NCBI RefSeq assembly: GCF_963678635.1
Contig: NW_026971149.1
Span: 870,001 to 930,000 of the forward strand
Source: Symsagittifera roscoffensis
Taxonomy: Eukaryota; Xenacoelomorpha; Acoela; Convolutidae
Reading direction: 5' to 3'
DNA length: 60,000 bases
In this document: one piece after another, positions 40,501 to 50,390 of the stretch
Position numbering within the stretch: position 1 is the first letter of the stretch
Layout of the letters: every line of letters begins with the position of its first letter
Made by a program: the position numbers and the translations under genes
The notes under the pieces: generated by a model
The model's database searches: none
The model's input: only the letters and a program-made list of their open reading frames with translations
Told to the model about the DNA's origin: nothing

Positions 40501-40894
40501 CGAGAATGGTCCCAAATGAAATGACCGAAAAGATGTTCCACGCTTATTTTCATCAGAAGCAGAACGATTGCAAAAATTATTCAACCGACCTGATACAACG
40601 GATACAAGCAATCTTTCTCTGACGAATATTTTGAAACACTTGGCATGCCATTAAAGAACCTGCCAATTTTCAATCTTATCGACAATAGTTGATTTTTCAG
40701 TCTTTTTTGTACACTTTTCCAACCGAAAATTGGCAATGTTTTTTTTTTGTATGGCGAACAGTGCGAAAAGCTACGCACTGATCTGTGTTTTGAAATTGAA
40801 TATAAATTAGCTTCGGTACAATTCCCAGCTGGAAGCAAGTCGCTTTAATTCTCGCTAGCTTATGTTTCTGTGATTTCACTATCAACAGTTTTGT

Positions 40895-41065
40895 CAGTAG
40901 CGGATATGGAGGAGGGGTGGGGGACGCCCCCCCTCAGGGATTCGACCCCTTGCCGACCCAAAGGGTCCCCCTTTGTACTATTTTGGGATCGCGCGCCAAA
41001 AAAACGCTGTTTTTTTTTGGTCAAAATTTCCCAAAAAGTTCCTTAAAACGCCGTTATGTTTTGTG
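40895..41065. mobile_element. Truncated relative of the hAT-type MITE, opposite orientation
   Basis: The reverse complement of the right half of the element at 37090-37523 matches here: a CAGTAGCGGATATGG-type end, GACCCAAAGGGTCCCCCTTT, GCGCGCCAAAAAA, and GGTCAAAATTTCCCAAAAAG. The other half is missing. It ends about 90 bp before the xylt exon at 41157. Confidence 0.7.
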
Positions 41066-41156
41066 GTTATGTAAGTCAGGTTATCGTCTTTCTAGGAAAC
41101 TTTATAGCTGCAGTTTTTGGTAGCAACTTTCTAACTTTAATTCTATCGTTGTGTAG

Positions 41157-41324
41157 GTGACTACTCACTTCGACAGCAAGGAGAATGTGTCTCGCAGTAG
41201 TAACAACTGGGTGACCCAATGGGACTCCCTCGTTACCCTGTTTGTGGGCTTCAGGAGGGACTTTGTGAGGAAGATACCCCCCATTGCAGAGCACCAGTAC
41301 CCTTTCTCAGTTTTCCTCAGTCAG
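41157..41324 (+). CDS. Peptide O-xylosyltransferase, exon starting VTTHFDSKE
   Basis: 168 bp, 56 codons, phase 0 at both ends. The acceptor is GTTGTGTAG before 41157 and the donor CAG|GTTAGT at 41324/41325. The first residues, VTTHFDSKE, align with the conserved VGTDWDAKE of the xylosyltransferase C-terminal domain. The rest (WDSLVTLFVGFRRDF and so on) is divergent. The other two frames contain stops in this stretch. Codon third positions favour C and G, unlike the introns. Confidence 0.82.
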
Positions 41325-43452
41325 GTTAGTATCATCTAACGAGACCAAGAGAGCTAAAACTAAAAGCTCTAACTGACTGACTGGTTTAATTAATTTCAAC
41401 AGAGCAATGGATTCCTGCCATCTTCGAACACATTGAGCAGGCCAATTTGAATTTTTAGACAAACCTGAGACATGAATTCTTAGACAATGTTCTTTTCTTC
41501 CATTGATACAAAAAAGCTCGCGGATATAGCGATTTTCCGATCCAAATTCTGCATCCAAAATGTTTTTTTTTTTAAATCAAGATTTTTTGCCGATCTTTTT
41601 TGTACAGAAGCTGCAGTAGGTTCGTTCACCGGGGAAGAGGAGACAGGTCGTTCCGGCTGTTTATTCTGGTTGCCTAAAATTATCCATACTGCATTTAGCC
41701 TTATAGAAAGTGTGTAAAAAGTGTTCACGCTGACAGGTTTTGGTGCAGTTTAGAACATAAAAGATCATTTAAAACATTTGAAATTTGAATTACTTTACTA
41801 GCTACATATACAACGCCAAAAGCAATATATTATGCCTGGAGGGAGATCCTGAAGAGTAGTACTGCTCATCGAGTAGGATATCCTGGAGAGTAAAGAGAAG
41901 ACAGCCAGCATGCATCAACTCAACAAACAAATTAAATTAAGGGCTGAAATTGAAAAACAGTTTGTAGAGGTCCTGATTGTATTTTAGGTAAGTTTGAAAA
42001 AACTGTTTATAGAGTCTCAAACAACTAACTTCTGAGATTTCATGTATATTAACAGGTATCAAGTCATTTTGTTTTAAATAGTTAAAAGCCTGCACAAGTC
42101 TAACTATAAGCGATCTCTGTTTAGCGGTAGTAGAAAATTTTGCCACTTTAATTAAGCCTTTCGCTTTGCTCCTGGTTTATGGTCCACTTTTTTGGGAGTA
42201 AATCTGAGGCAGAAAACCATTTTTTCTGTCCGATCGCAATTCCATAAACAAGTACTTAAACATCTCAAAAAAAGTATAAATCAAAAACAGTAAGCAACTT
42301 GTTTTCGTCCATAATTTCTTTAATTGATTCATATCTACGTTTAAAAAAATTGCTCTCAAGATTTTTTTGTAGTTTCATTACCTCGGTAAGGTGAGATTGG
42401 GATGTATTGCCGTATATTAAAATTCCATCAGTGATTGTAGGATTTACATATGCTTTGTAGAAGCGAAGCATCTGCTGTTTAAAAAAACATACCTAGCTTT
42501 CCAGACAATGCCACAAAATTTAGTTAACTTTTTGCAAACATGTTCAATGTGAAATTTGAAAGTAAGTTTCTTATCAACAAAAATGCCCAAATATTTACAC
42601 ACATTTGTAATTTGAACTGTAGTACCAAAAGCAAAGTAATCTTTTGAAAAATTAATACCAAATTTCATTATTTGAGTTCTACCAGGTTTGACACGAAGTC
42701 CATTCGTTTTGAACCATCTATCCACTTTATTTAACGAACTATCAAAGCTATCGCAACAGTTTTTTTCTGCATTGCAGATTGTAGTATCATCAGCAAACAG
42801 AACAACCTCAGATCCTTCAGCAATTTTCGGAAGATCATTTATATATATTAAAAACAAAAACGGACCTAAAACTGACCCTTGCGGTACTCCACACGACATA
42901 GAGCGACTAGAAGATATTTTATTATCAGTTTGAACAAATTGAAACCGGTTTGTAAAGTAGTTTTTCAGAAGACAAAAAATCCGGCCTATAAAGCCGTATT
43001 TTTCCAATTTTGCCAAAAGAAGATCATGATTTATGGTATCAAATGCTTTTTTGAGATCAACAAGGCATGATTGACCAAACAATTTTTTGTCCCATCCCTC
43101 TCTAATAATTTCGGTGAATTCGATTAATGCGTCCACGCATGACTTTTTTTTGAAATCCAAATTGTTTTTCATAAAGAATCTTCTGCTTGTTAGCAAAGTT
43201 ATACATTCTATTGAATATTATCCTTTCGAAAATTTTGCTGAGTGAACTGAGTAAACTAATAGGTCTATAATTTTCCAAAGATTCTTTTACTCCTCCCTTA
43301 AAAAGGGGAATAACATGTTTTCCTAAATCAATTTTCCAGCAAAATAATGAGGTTAGAGAACCGTACAAGACGTTAAACATTACTGCCTATTTTTGCAATT
43401 GCTCGCGCAATCTAATTCTGTTTAATGATAGTTTTTTCTCTTTCTTTTATAG
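41325..43452 (+). other. xylt intron, 2128 bp, GT-AG
   Basis: From GTTAGT at 41325 to CTTTTATAG ending at 43452, phase 0. Two thirds of it is a degenerate minus-strand LINE fragment (41937-43390). Positions 41325-41930 have no supportable gene. Confidence 0.82.
41937..43390 (-). mobile_element. 5'-truncated non-LTR retrotransposon (LINE), reverse transcriptase remnant
   Basis: On the minus strand three successive frames encode pieces of a LINE reverse transcriptase in the right order. From 43380 there is ENYRPISLLSSLSKIFERI. Then 43160-42460 has SCLVDLKKAFDTINHDLL, MSCGVPQGSVLGPFLFLIYI and the catalytic FADDT motif. From 42470 down to 41937 the C-terminal tail ends at a stop near 41937. At least two frameshifts separate the pieces. 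The 5' end stops abruptly near 43390, as usual for 5'-truncated LINEs. No endonuclease domain is present. The motif set fits the jockey/CR1/L2 group; the clade is not resolved. Poly(A) tail and target duplication are not clear. Confidence 0.85.
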
Positions 43453-43578
43453 GTCGGGGGAGATGACCCACCCACCTTCGAGGGAGAGCACAAGACACAG
43501 CACCTGAGTGTAATGTTCAAACAACAGTTTCAGATCAAGTTCACATCCAATTGCACTCGACACGAGTGGCTCTTCGAG
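43453..43578 (+). CDS. Peptide O-xylosyltransferase, penultimate exon
   Basis: 126 bp, 42 codons, phase 0 at both ends, from VGGDDPPTFEGEH to TRHEWLFE. The acceptor CTTTTATAG precedes 43453 and the donor GAG|GTAAAT follows 43578. Sequence identity to known enzymes is low here, but phase, codon usage (GAG, ACC, CTC) and position between two recognised exons support it. It belongs to the C-terminal domain. Confidence 0.75.
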
Positions 43579-43895
43579 GTAAATTCAAAACAAGCCGTTA
43601 TTTTATGTAGAGTATGTAGATTTTTTGATTTTTAACATAAAAGCGAGCTGGCGAGGGTAGTTGTTTTGGCATTTACGCTTTACCTTTTTTAAGAGGCAAA
43701 GTGTTGGTTTGCGAAATCAGTATGTGCAATCATTAAGTTGAAGGAGGGCTGTTTGGATCAGTCTTTGTCTAGCCTGATGGCATTTTGGGATCAAATATCA
43801 TGTTTTGATTGTTGCTATTTTGTTCATGGGCTTGAAAATAAAATTATCATCAGTTTAAGAGTTTAAGGAAAGATGGGTATATCGACTGCTGGAAT

Positions 43896-44273
43896 TTAAT
43901 GAATGTCCGTGTTTGAGAGTGATATGTTCCTTTGCACAAGCGTTTTACTGAGGTTGAATTGAAAGAAAGAACATGGAGTAAAGCGTAAATGATGACTTTT
44001 GTAGAGAATTCTTCTAATATGCGCATCTGTTACTCGTTTTTTTTTTGTTGTGGAGGTTGCTATGATGTTTTCGGTTGCACGTTGAACATGTTTGCTTTGA
44101 GGGACAATCTTGCAACACAAGTATTCGTCAGCGAATGATGTAATGATTTTTTGATAGTTTTGTTTCTTTTGTCTAGTCTTTGTGTTTGTCACAGTGGGAA
44201 GAATGTTGGTATCAGTTGTTGAATGCGTAAAGTCAGCAGTTTTTTTGTTGGTATCTTTTGTTTTTGGCTGGTG
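43896..44273 (-). other. Antisense open frame of unknown origin
   Basis: A stop-free minus-strand frame of 126 codons, read from 44273 to 43896, rich in Thr, Lys and Asn (TVTNTKTRQKKQN, TSTTKKKRVTDAHIRR). No domain is recognised. It lies in the same intron and on the same strand as two other open stretches with splice-like borders (47409 and 48369), so a nested gene or pseudogene is possible. It could equally be chance. Confidence 0.25.
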
Positions 44274-44504
44274 CTAGCGCACTATTTCAATTTGACTGTG
44301 GTTGCTTGAAGTGGTTGATTTTAGATGGTTGCCTAGATGGTCGAGTTAATGTCTTTCTGAAGTATAGATGTCTGAAAACTTTCAACAGGGGCGCTGACAA
44401 AAAGAAGGACTGCTAGTATATGTCTTGATGATGCGATCAATCGATGGCGATTGAAAAATCTGTAGTCGGCTGATGAAGTTGCTCACAAGGATCTTGAGTC
44501 TTCC

Positions 44505-46790
44505 AAAGCTTCTTTTAAAATCATGTGGAGCTTTCATGTACAGTGCTGATTTAAATTAACCGGAAAAAACGAGCTAAACTTGAAATTTACAACACCTTTT
44601 TCTCAAATTGAGTTGAGTTTAAGTGAAAACTTAAGAAGACAAAACTTGCTTAATTTTTAGCAGAATTAGTATGATGTAATTTGTTTTGCGAAATTCGATC
44701 CCAAAATTTTACCCCAAAAATGGGGCTTTTTGCCTTTCTTAGTTAATCAAAAATCACGCCAAAAATACGGAGTCGAGCACAGAAACAGTTATATCAAAGT
44801 GAGCTCAACAAACTTTAAGAAGGTATATTCTCCAAAAAAAGTTTGCAAACCGTTTAAAAATTGGTTTTAAATAAAAGTTAGGTATTTTATATAGTAAAAA
44901 CGACCTTTTTTGTCTATTAAACAAAAATAAATTAATTTATACAATGTTTTGGAGAATATACATTTCTCAAAGTTTGTTGGGCTACGTAAGGGGCTCAATT
45001 TGATATAATTGCCTTTGTGATCAACCGGGCATTTTTGGCGTGATATTTGATTAACTAAGAAAAGCCAAAAAGGCCCATTTTTGCATTTTTGGGGTAAATT
45101 TTTGGGACCGAATTTCGCAAAACAAATTACACCATATTAATTCTGCTAAAAATTTAAGCAAGTTTTGTCTTCATAAGTTTTCACCTACACTCAACCCAAG
45201 TTGAGAAAAAGGCGTTTTAAATTTCAAGTTTAACGCGTTTTGTCCGGTTCATTTAAATCAGCACTGTACATTGAACAGTTACATAAAAATTGGCTACTGA
45301 CTGGTTTTCTTTTCCTTTTGGTAAAAGTTGGAGATTATTCAATTGCACTGATGGTTCAATTGCACGAAGCCTCTTTTGAGTTCATGTGGGGCTTTCATGT
45401 ACATTGAACTGTTACATGAAAATCGTCTACTGACTGGTTTTCTTTTACTTTTGGTAAAAGTTGGAGATGATTCAATTGCACTGATGGTTCAATTGCACGA
45501 AGCTTCTTTTGAGTTCATGTGGGGCTTTCATGTACATTGAACTGTTACATGAAAATCGGCTACTGACTGGTTTTCTTTTCCTTTTGGTAAAGATTGGAGA
45601 AGTTTCAATTGCAGTGATGGTTCAATTGCACGAAGCTTCTTTTAAGTTCAGGTGGGGCTTTCATGTACATTGAACTGTTACATGAAAATCGGCTACTGAC
45701 TGGTTTTTTTCCTTTTGGTAAAAATTGGAGATGATTCAATTGCACTGATGGTTCAATTGCACGAAGCTTCTCTTAAGTTCATGTGGGGCTTTCATGTACA
45801 TTGAACTAATACATGAAAATCGTCTACTGACTGGTTTTCTTTTCCTTTTGGTAAAGATTGGAGAAGATTCAATTGCACTGATGGTTCAATTGCACGAAGC
45901 TTCTTTTAAGTTCAGTTGGGGCTTTCATGTACATTGAACTGTTACATGAAAATCGGCTACTGACTGGTTTTTTTTCCTTTTGGTAAAAATTGGAGATGAT
46001 TCAATTGCACTGATGGTTCAATTGCACGAAGCTTCTCTTAAGTTCATGTGGGGCTTTCATGTACATTGAACTGTTACATGAAAATCGTCTACTGCCTGGT
46101 TTTCTTTTCCTTTTGGTAAAGATTGGAGAAGATTCAATTGCACTGATGGTTCAATTGCACGAAGCTTCTTTTGAGTTCATGTGGGGCTCTCATGTACATT
46201 GAACTGTTACATGAAAATCGTCTACTGACTGGTTTTCTTTTCCTTTTGGTAAAGATTGGAGAAGATTCAATTGCACTGATGGTTCAATTGCACGAAGCTT
46301 CTTTTGAGTTCATGTGGGGCTTTCATGTACATTGAACTGTTACATGAAAATCGTCTACTGACTGGTTTTCTTTTCCTTTTGGTAAAGATTGGAGAAGATT
46401 CAATTGCACTGAAGGTTCAATTGCACGAAGCTTCTTTTGAGTTCATGTGGGGCTTTCATGTACATTGAACTGTTACATGAAAATCGGCTACTGACTGGTT
46501 TTCTTTTCCTTTTGGTAAAAATTGGAGATGATTCAATTGCACTGATGGTTCAATTGCACGAAGCTTCTTTTGAGTTCATGTGGGGCTTTCATGTACATTG
46601 AACTGTTACATGAAAATCGGCTACTGACTGGTTTGCTTTTCCTTTTGGTAAAAATTGGAGATGATTCAATTGCACTGATGGTTCAATTGCACGAAGCTTC
46701 TTTTAAGTTCATGTGGGGCTTTCGTGTACATTGAAAATCGGCTACTGACTGGTTTTATTTCCCTTTTGGTAAAGTTTGCAGGTGATTCAA
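44505..46790. repeat. 133-bp minisatellite, 12 units, first one split by a transposon
   Basis: The marker ACATTGAAC recurs at 45268, 45401, 45534, 45667, 45798, 45931, 46063, 46196, 46329, 46462, 46595 and 46728, giving a period of 133 bp with 1-2 bp losses. Each unit holds the decamer TTCAATTGCA twice, 17 bp apart, and an inverted pair TTTCATGTA / TACATGAAA with an 11-nt loop. The first unit is interrupted by the 726-bp element at 44541-45266: its left part is 44505-44540. Neighbouring units are very similar, with variants AAAGATTGGAGAAGATTC and AAAATTGGAGATGATTC. The last unit decays at about 46790. Confidence 0.9.
44541..45266. mobile_element. Tc1/mariner-type foldback MITE, 726 bp, TA target duplication
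   Basis: The ends are CAGTGCTGATTTAAAT and ATTTAAATCAGCACTG, flanked by TA at 44539-44540 and 45267-45268. The inverted repeats are unusually long: left arm about 44541-44837, right arm about 44946-45266, with a loop of about 110 bp. Matching inner blocks include ACAAAACTTGCTTAA, GTAATTTGTTTTGCGAAATTC and TTCTTAGTTAATCAAA. TA duplication plus CAGT ends point to the Tc1/mariner superfamily. It has no coding capacity. Arm divergence (many substitutions) indicates moderate age. Removing it restores a normal minisatellite unit. Confidence 0.85.
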
Positions 46791-47158
46791 TTGCTCTGGT
46801 TGATTTTGCACTGAGTAATGAAACATTCGATGTTTTGTGCTATTTTGATTTAGTCACCACCAACATTTCTAAATCTAAAATATGGAAATCTCTACTGATT
46901 GAAGCTGGTGCAGATGATGCTGCCACTGCCTTTCTTGATTTTTTGAAAGAGTACATATTTTCAGTTGCATATGGTGTTATCAAGCTCTTTGATGTTTCAA
47001 AGCCGTTCCTTGAGTCGGTTGGTGGCGTCTGATTAGTTGTTCCGTCGATGGGCTGGTGTTGTTATGTCATGCAGATGGATGTATTTAATGCAGAAGTTGC
47101 TGCTGTCATACAAGCTGGTATGGTGCACGAAATATTGCAGCAGATTTGGACGCGCGGC

Positions 47159-47409
47159 TTACGGATTTGATTGTCTGCTCAGCCAGGCTATTGTTGCTCC
47201 GTTGTTGTTCAGTTGATCTTCAACTCCGCTGTAAGTGCCCTTGATTTTACTGCTAATTGTATTGTTCAATAGATTATCAGCAATATTTTGACCAGTTGTT
47301 TGTTGTGCGTCTGTTTTTTTTTCGATGATGCTGATGTCCGCATTTTCATCTTTTGTTGCTTTTTGCATTCACGAGTTGCTTTTTTCAGACGTTTCAAACC
47401 GGAATTGCG
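47159..47409 (-). other. Candidate antisense exon (weak)
   Basis: On the minus strand TTCATTTTCAG precedes CGCAATTCCGG at 47409, a plausible splice acceptor. Downstream is a Lys-rich stretch. The longest frame (69 codons, from 47368, with DNLLNNTISSKIKGTYSG) is not the one open across the acceptor; that frame ends after about 47 codons. No homology is recognised. Confidence 0.2.
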
Positions 47410-48126
47410 CTGAAAATGAATTTTTTTATAGTTAGTTTCGGCTGGTAATGTTGATGGTTAAGTTTTCCTGTTGCTGTTGTGTGCTAAAGGTCAAACCCAG
47501 AGAGTGAGAAGAGAGCTGAACAAAATAAGTTATAATGTAAATCAGAGATGTCACATACAAATAATATAAATCGTCGAGAAAAATATAATTACAGGCTTCT
47601 CTGATGCCATAGATGAATAATTAAAAAAAATGCGAGGATCAAGATTGCACTATCATATTAGAGCAGCAGTAAGTTTTGCAGTGAAGATAAATTTTGAGTT
47701 GAAATTAAGAGAAATCAAACGGTTTTAATGGAATTGCTCCCAAAAAACGCCATAGTAACGATTTTTATGAAATTTTTTGTTTAATTGTGTAACTAAACAT
47801 TGTTTTCATTTTTTTCGTTAGTTATTTTGTTCAGTTTTCATAGTTGAATCAAGTCGTTTTCAAAATGTTTTGTTTCTGTTATTGGATGTCGGAGTTGCAT
47901 GTCGGAAGTCAATTGTTCGAACTTGTCCTGAACTGGTTGATTTGAGGAAGCTGTTGTAAAATCGGGTTTTCATCGGTTTTAAAGGTTTGCATATCATTAA
48001 GGCTTGTTTCTTTCTGCTTTTTATCTGACTAGTGATTTATTTAGTTCTACCTTAGCTTTGGATACTGAAGGTTGTGCCGGCTCGACGATTTATGTTATTT
48101 GTATCGGATTCTGGAGGTTGTGGGTA

Positions 48127-48369
48127 TTAGGTTTTGCCAGAGAGACACATTTTCCTTGGTAATATCTTTTTTTTTGCAGTATCATTGCTTTTTCGCTTCT
48201 TAGAATAAAACTTGCCGTTTGTTGCTGGTGTTTGTAAAATGCGACTTCGTCTCTGAACAAATTTTTTGAATATTTTTTTTGGATTAAATGTTGTTCGATC
48301 TAGATGAATTGGTCTCTCATTTGGTTTCGATGCTCCAGTAGAATTGTTTGCTTTAGTCGTCTTTCGACG
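48127..48369 (-). other. Candidate antisense exon (weak)
   Basis: On the minus strand TTTACTTTCAG precedes CGTCGAAAGACG at 48369. From there the frame RRKTTKANNSTGASK runs open for 80 codons to a TAA at about 48127. Basic, Thr/Asn-rich composition resembles the other antisense stretches in this intron. Function unknown. Confidence 0.25.
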
Positions 48370-49193
48370 CTGAAAGTAAAATGCTATATAAATAACAAGG
48401 TTAAAAAACAATGCCTGCAAAAGTTATATTTTTATGAATTTATGTAATTTTTTTACACATTGATACACTTTTTGTGTTTTTTTTTTAAAAAACGAACCCC
48501 CATGCAGTAGCTTGTTCTCAAAATGCATTTCTTAATGATGTGTCCCGTTTTTCAAAAAAAAACTGTCAAATCAAAATGTGAGTCTGAAAATATTATAAAG
48601 AGGACCGAATGCTTTTTGACAAATTGAAGTATTTGAAAACCCCACTTCGACTTGTTCACTGGTTACTGCCGCTCGAACTCAGTTAGGTACCCAACGTCAA
48701 AATGGCCTCCATCCGTTTCTATAGGTGCCAGGGAGTCTTTAGAGACGAGATACAGTTAGTAGGAGAAGTAACCGCTAAGTTAACAAGTTCAAGTTTCACA
48801 TTTGAATCGAACAAGGGTGCTACGACTAGCAGTTTCTGAAGTTTATACAAACAAATTCAGTATATGTTTATACAATTTTCAGCCAATTGTATCAAAGTCT
48901 TATACGTAAATTGGCTTTATTAAGGTGTATATCGCCAGAAAATTTGTCCTACGTACCACTTAAATGGTCCAGTTTATTGAGCGACGTTTTTTGTTGCCTT
49001 TGTTCTTCAGAAATTGTATTTAGCTTATGTTAATTCCACTCTCATGCTTTTATTAGTTGGTTTATTCGAATTTCTTTGAGTTTAGGGCAGCATCCTGCAA
49101 TCCAAATGAATTCATTCGTTGTTCTTTCCGAGTTGCTAAAATTAGTTATAATTATATTTGGTTACTAAGCCGTTTTTTACTACGAGAAATTAA

Positions 49194-49224
49194 TTCTTCT
49201 TCTTCTTCTTCTTCTTCTTCTTCT
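49194..49224. repeat. (TTC)n microsatellite
   Basis: About ten perfect TTC/CTT triplets. A 12-base G run follows at 49807-49818. Confidence 0.95.
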
Positions 49225-49759
49225 TTGTATTAGTAAAAGTTAAGCAAAATCAAAATAATTACGACTACGAGTAGTTTAAGAATTAGTTGTCGTATTTCTT
49301 GCGAGGCAAAATTTACATGTTATTAGGAATTGTTTTTTCTTGCGTTAATAATTTTTCTAACGAATCTGTAATCTAACGACTTTGGCTGTGCTTTATATGA
49401 AGCCTCAGTAATTTTCGAGCACTGTTACCTTGTTGAGTTATAGTTTGAGTGCCTTGAGAGCCTAAAATTTGGAGTCTGAATCCCAGCCACGCCATGTTTG
49501 ATTGATGTGGAACTTAAGTTTCTTTAGAAAATTTTCTTACGAAAACTTCAGAAGACTTCGGCAGACCTTCCAATGCATAGACCGTCTTGAAGTCCGAGGA
49601 AGAGTTCACTGCCGGGGCCCGGGCGGTAAAGTCTCAGTAACTCTCAGTGAACTCTCAGTAAATTGAAGTGGTATTTCTTGTTTTAAATGCGCCAATTCTT
49701 GAAGGATTTTGTATGAGGTGAAGATTTGATTAAAGTGTTCAACCTGGTCAGCTCGATAG

Positions 49760-50390
49760 TCTGAGGAATATTAAATGACCAAGTGCTTTGTGGGTACAAT
49801 GTGATAGGGGGGGGGGGGTATCAACCAAAAGGGTCAGAGAGGTCCCACATGGCGCTAATTTTATGAAAAATAGTTTAGTAATTAGTTGAGTAAATAAATG
49901 GGCGCCCCTTGATTACTTCAAATTTTTCTGAAACTTAATTCCAACTTAAAACTCATTCGATGCTAACCTGATTGACATGACTGATTCAGTTTTTTAAAAG
50001 ATTTTGAGCTTATCTGTGTTTCGTGAGGCCCCTCTGTCTCCTTTGTACCACTTAGTGTTAACAGGGTTTATCAAACATGAATTGCCAAGGGAACAGTCAA
50101 TGCTCGAAAACATGATGAAAATAGAATGAGTTTTTGTTGCCATTTTTGCAATTCAGTTGCAGTTCAAAGTTCATTCACATTTCATTGCAAACTGTAGTGT
50201 AATACTACCATGCAACGTTTTCTTTTCCAATGGAAGTCGCAATTATAGGTTCAAATTTGGTGGCACCTTTTTTCACTAAATGGTGGAAAGAATCAGTGTG
50301 ATGGAAAGACCATGTGTGCCGCATATTCTGCTAGTCTCTGAGGAATATTAAATGACCAAGTGCTTTGTGGGTACTTGGCCATTTAATAGT
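49760..50390. repeat. Duplicated 37-bp segment, second copy forming a hairpin
   Basis: CTGAGGAATATTAAATGACC with the following AAGTGCTTTGTGGGTAC occurs at about 49760 and again at about 50338. At the second copy, ATTAAATGACCAAGT (50347-50361) pairs with ACTTGGCCATTTAAT (50373-50387), 14 of 15 positions, around an 11-nt loop. Small TAGTGGAGATTCTAA repeats follow. Confidence 0.75.

Larger units (their letters stand above)
34229..41156 (+). other. xylt intron, 6928 bp, GC-AG
   Basis: Runs from GCTAGT at 34229 to TTGTGTAG ending at 41156, phase 0. It holds a gag-only Gypsy-like element (34884-36338, minus), a hAT-type MITE (37090-37523) and a truncated relative of that MITE (40895-41065) only about 90 bp from the acceptor. 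Between 37530 and 40890 I see AT-rich sequence and short open frames (for example 38707-39054 plus) with no recognisable product. Confidence 0.75.

Noticed and set aside
40380-40530. Coding-like fragment (LGAHGPYFEQASEIRLHLKT)
   Set aside because: Short, ends in a stop, frame broken just upstream and no family recognised; may be a transposon relic but cannot be supported.
46724-47032. Plus-strand ORF of 102 codons after the 133-bp minisatellite
   Set aside because: It begins inside the last repeat unit, shows no xylt homology, and would insert residues in the C-terminal domain at a place where family alignment does not call for them.
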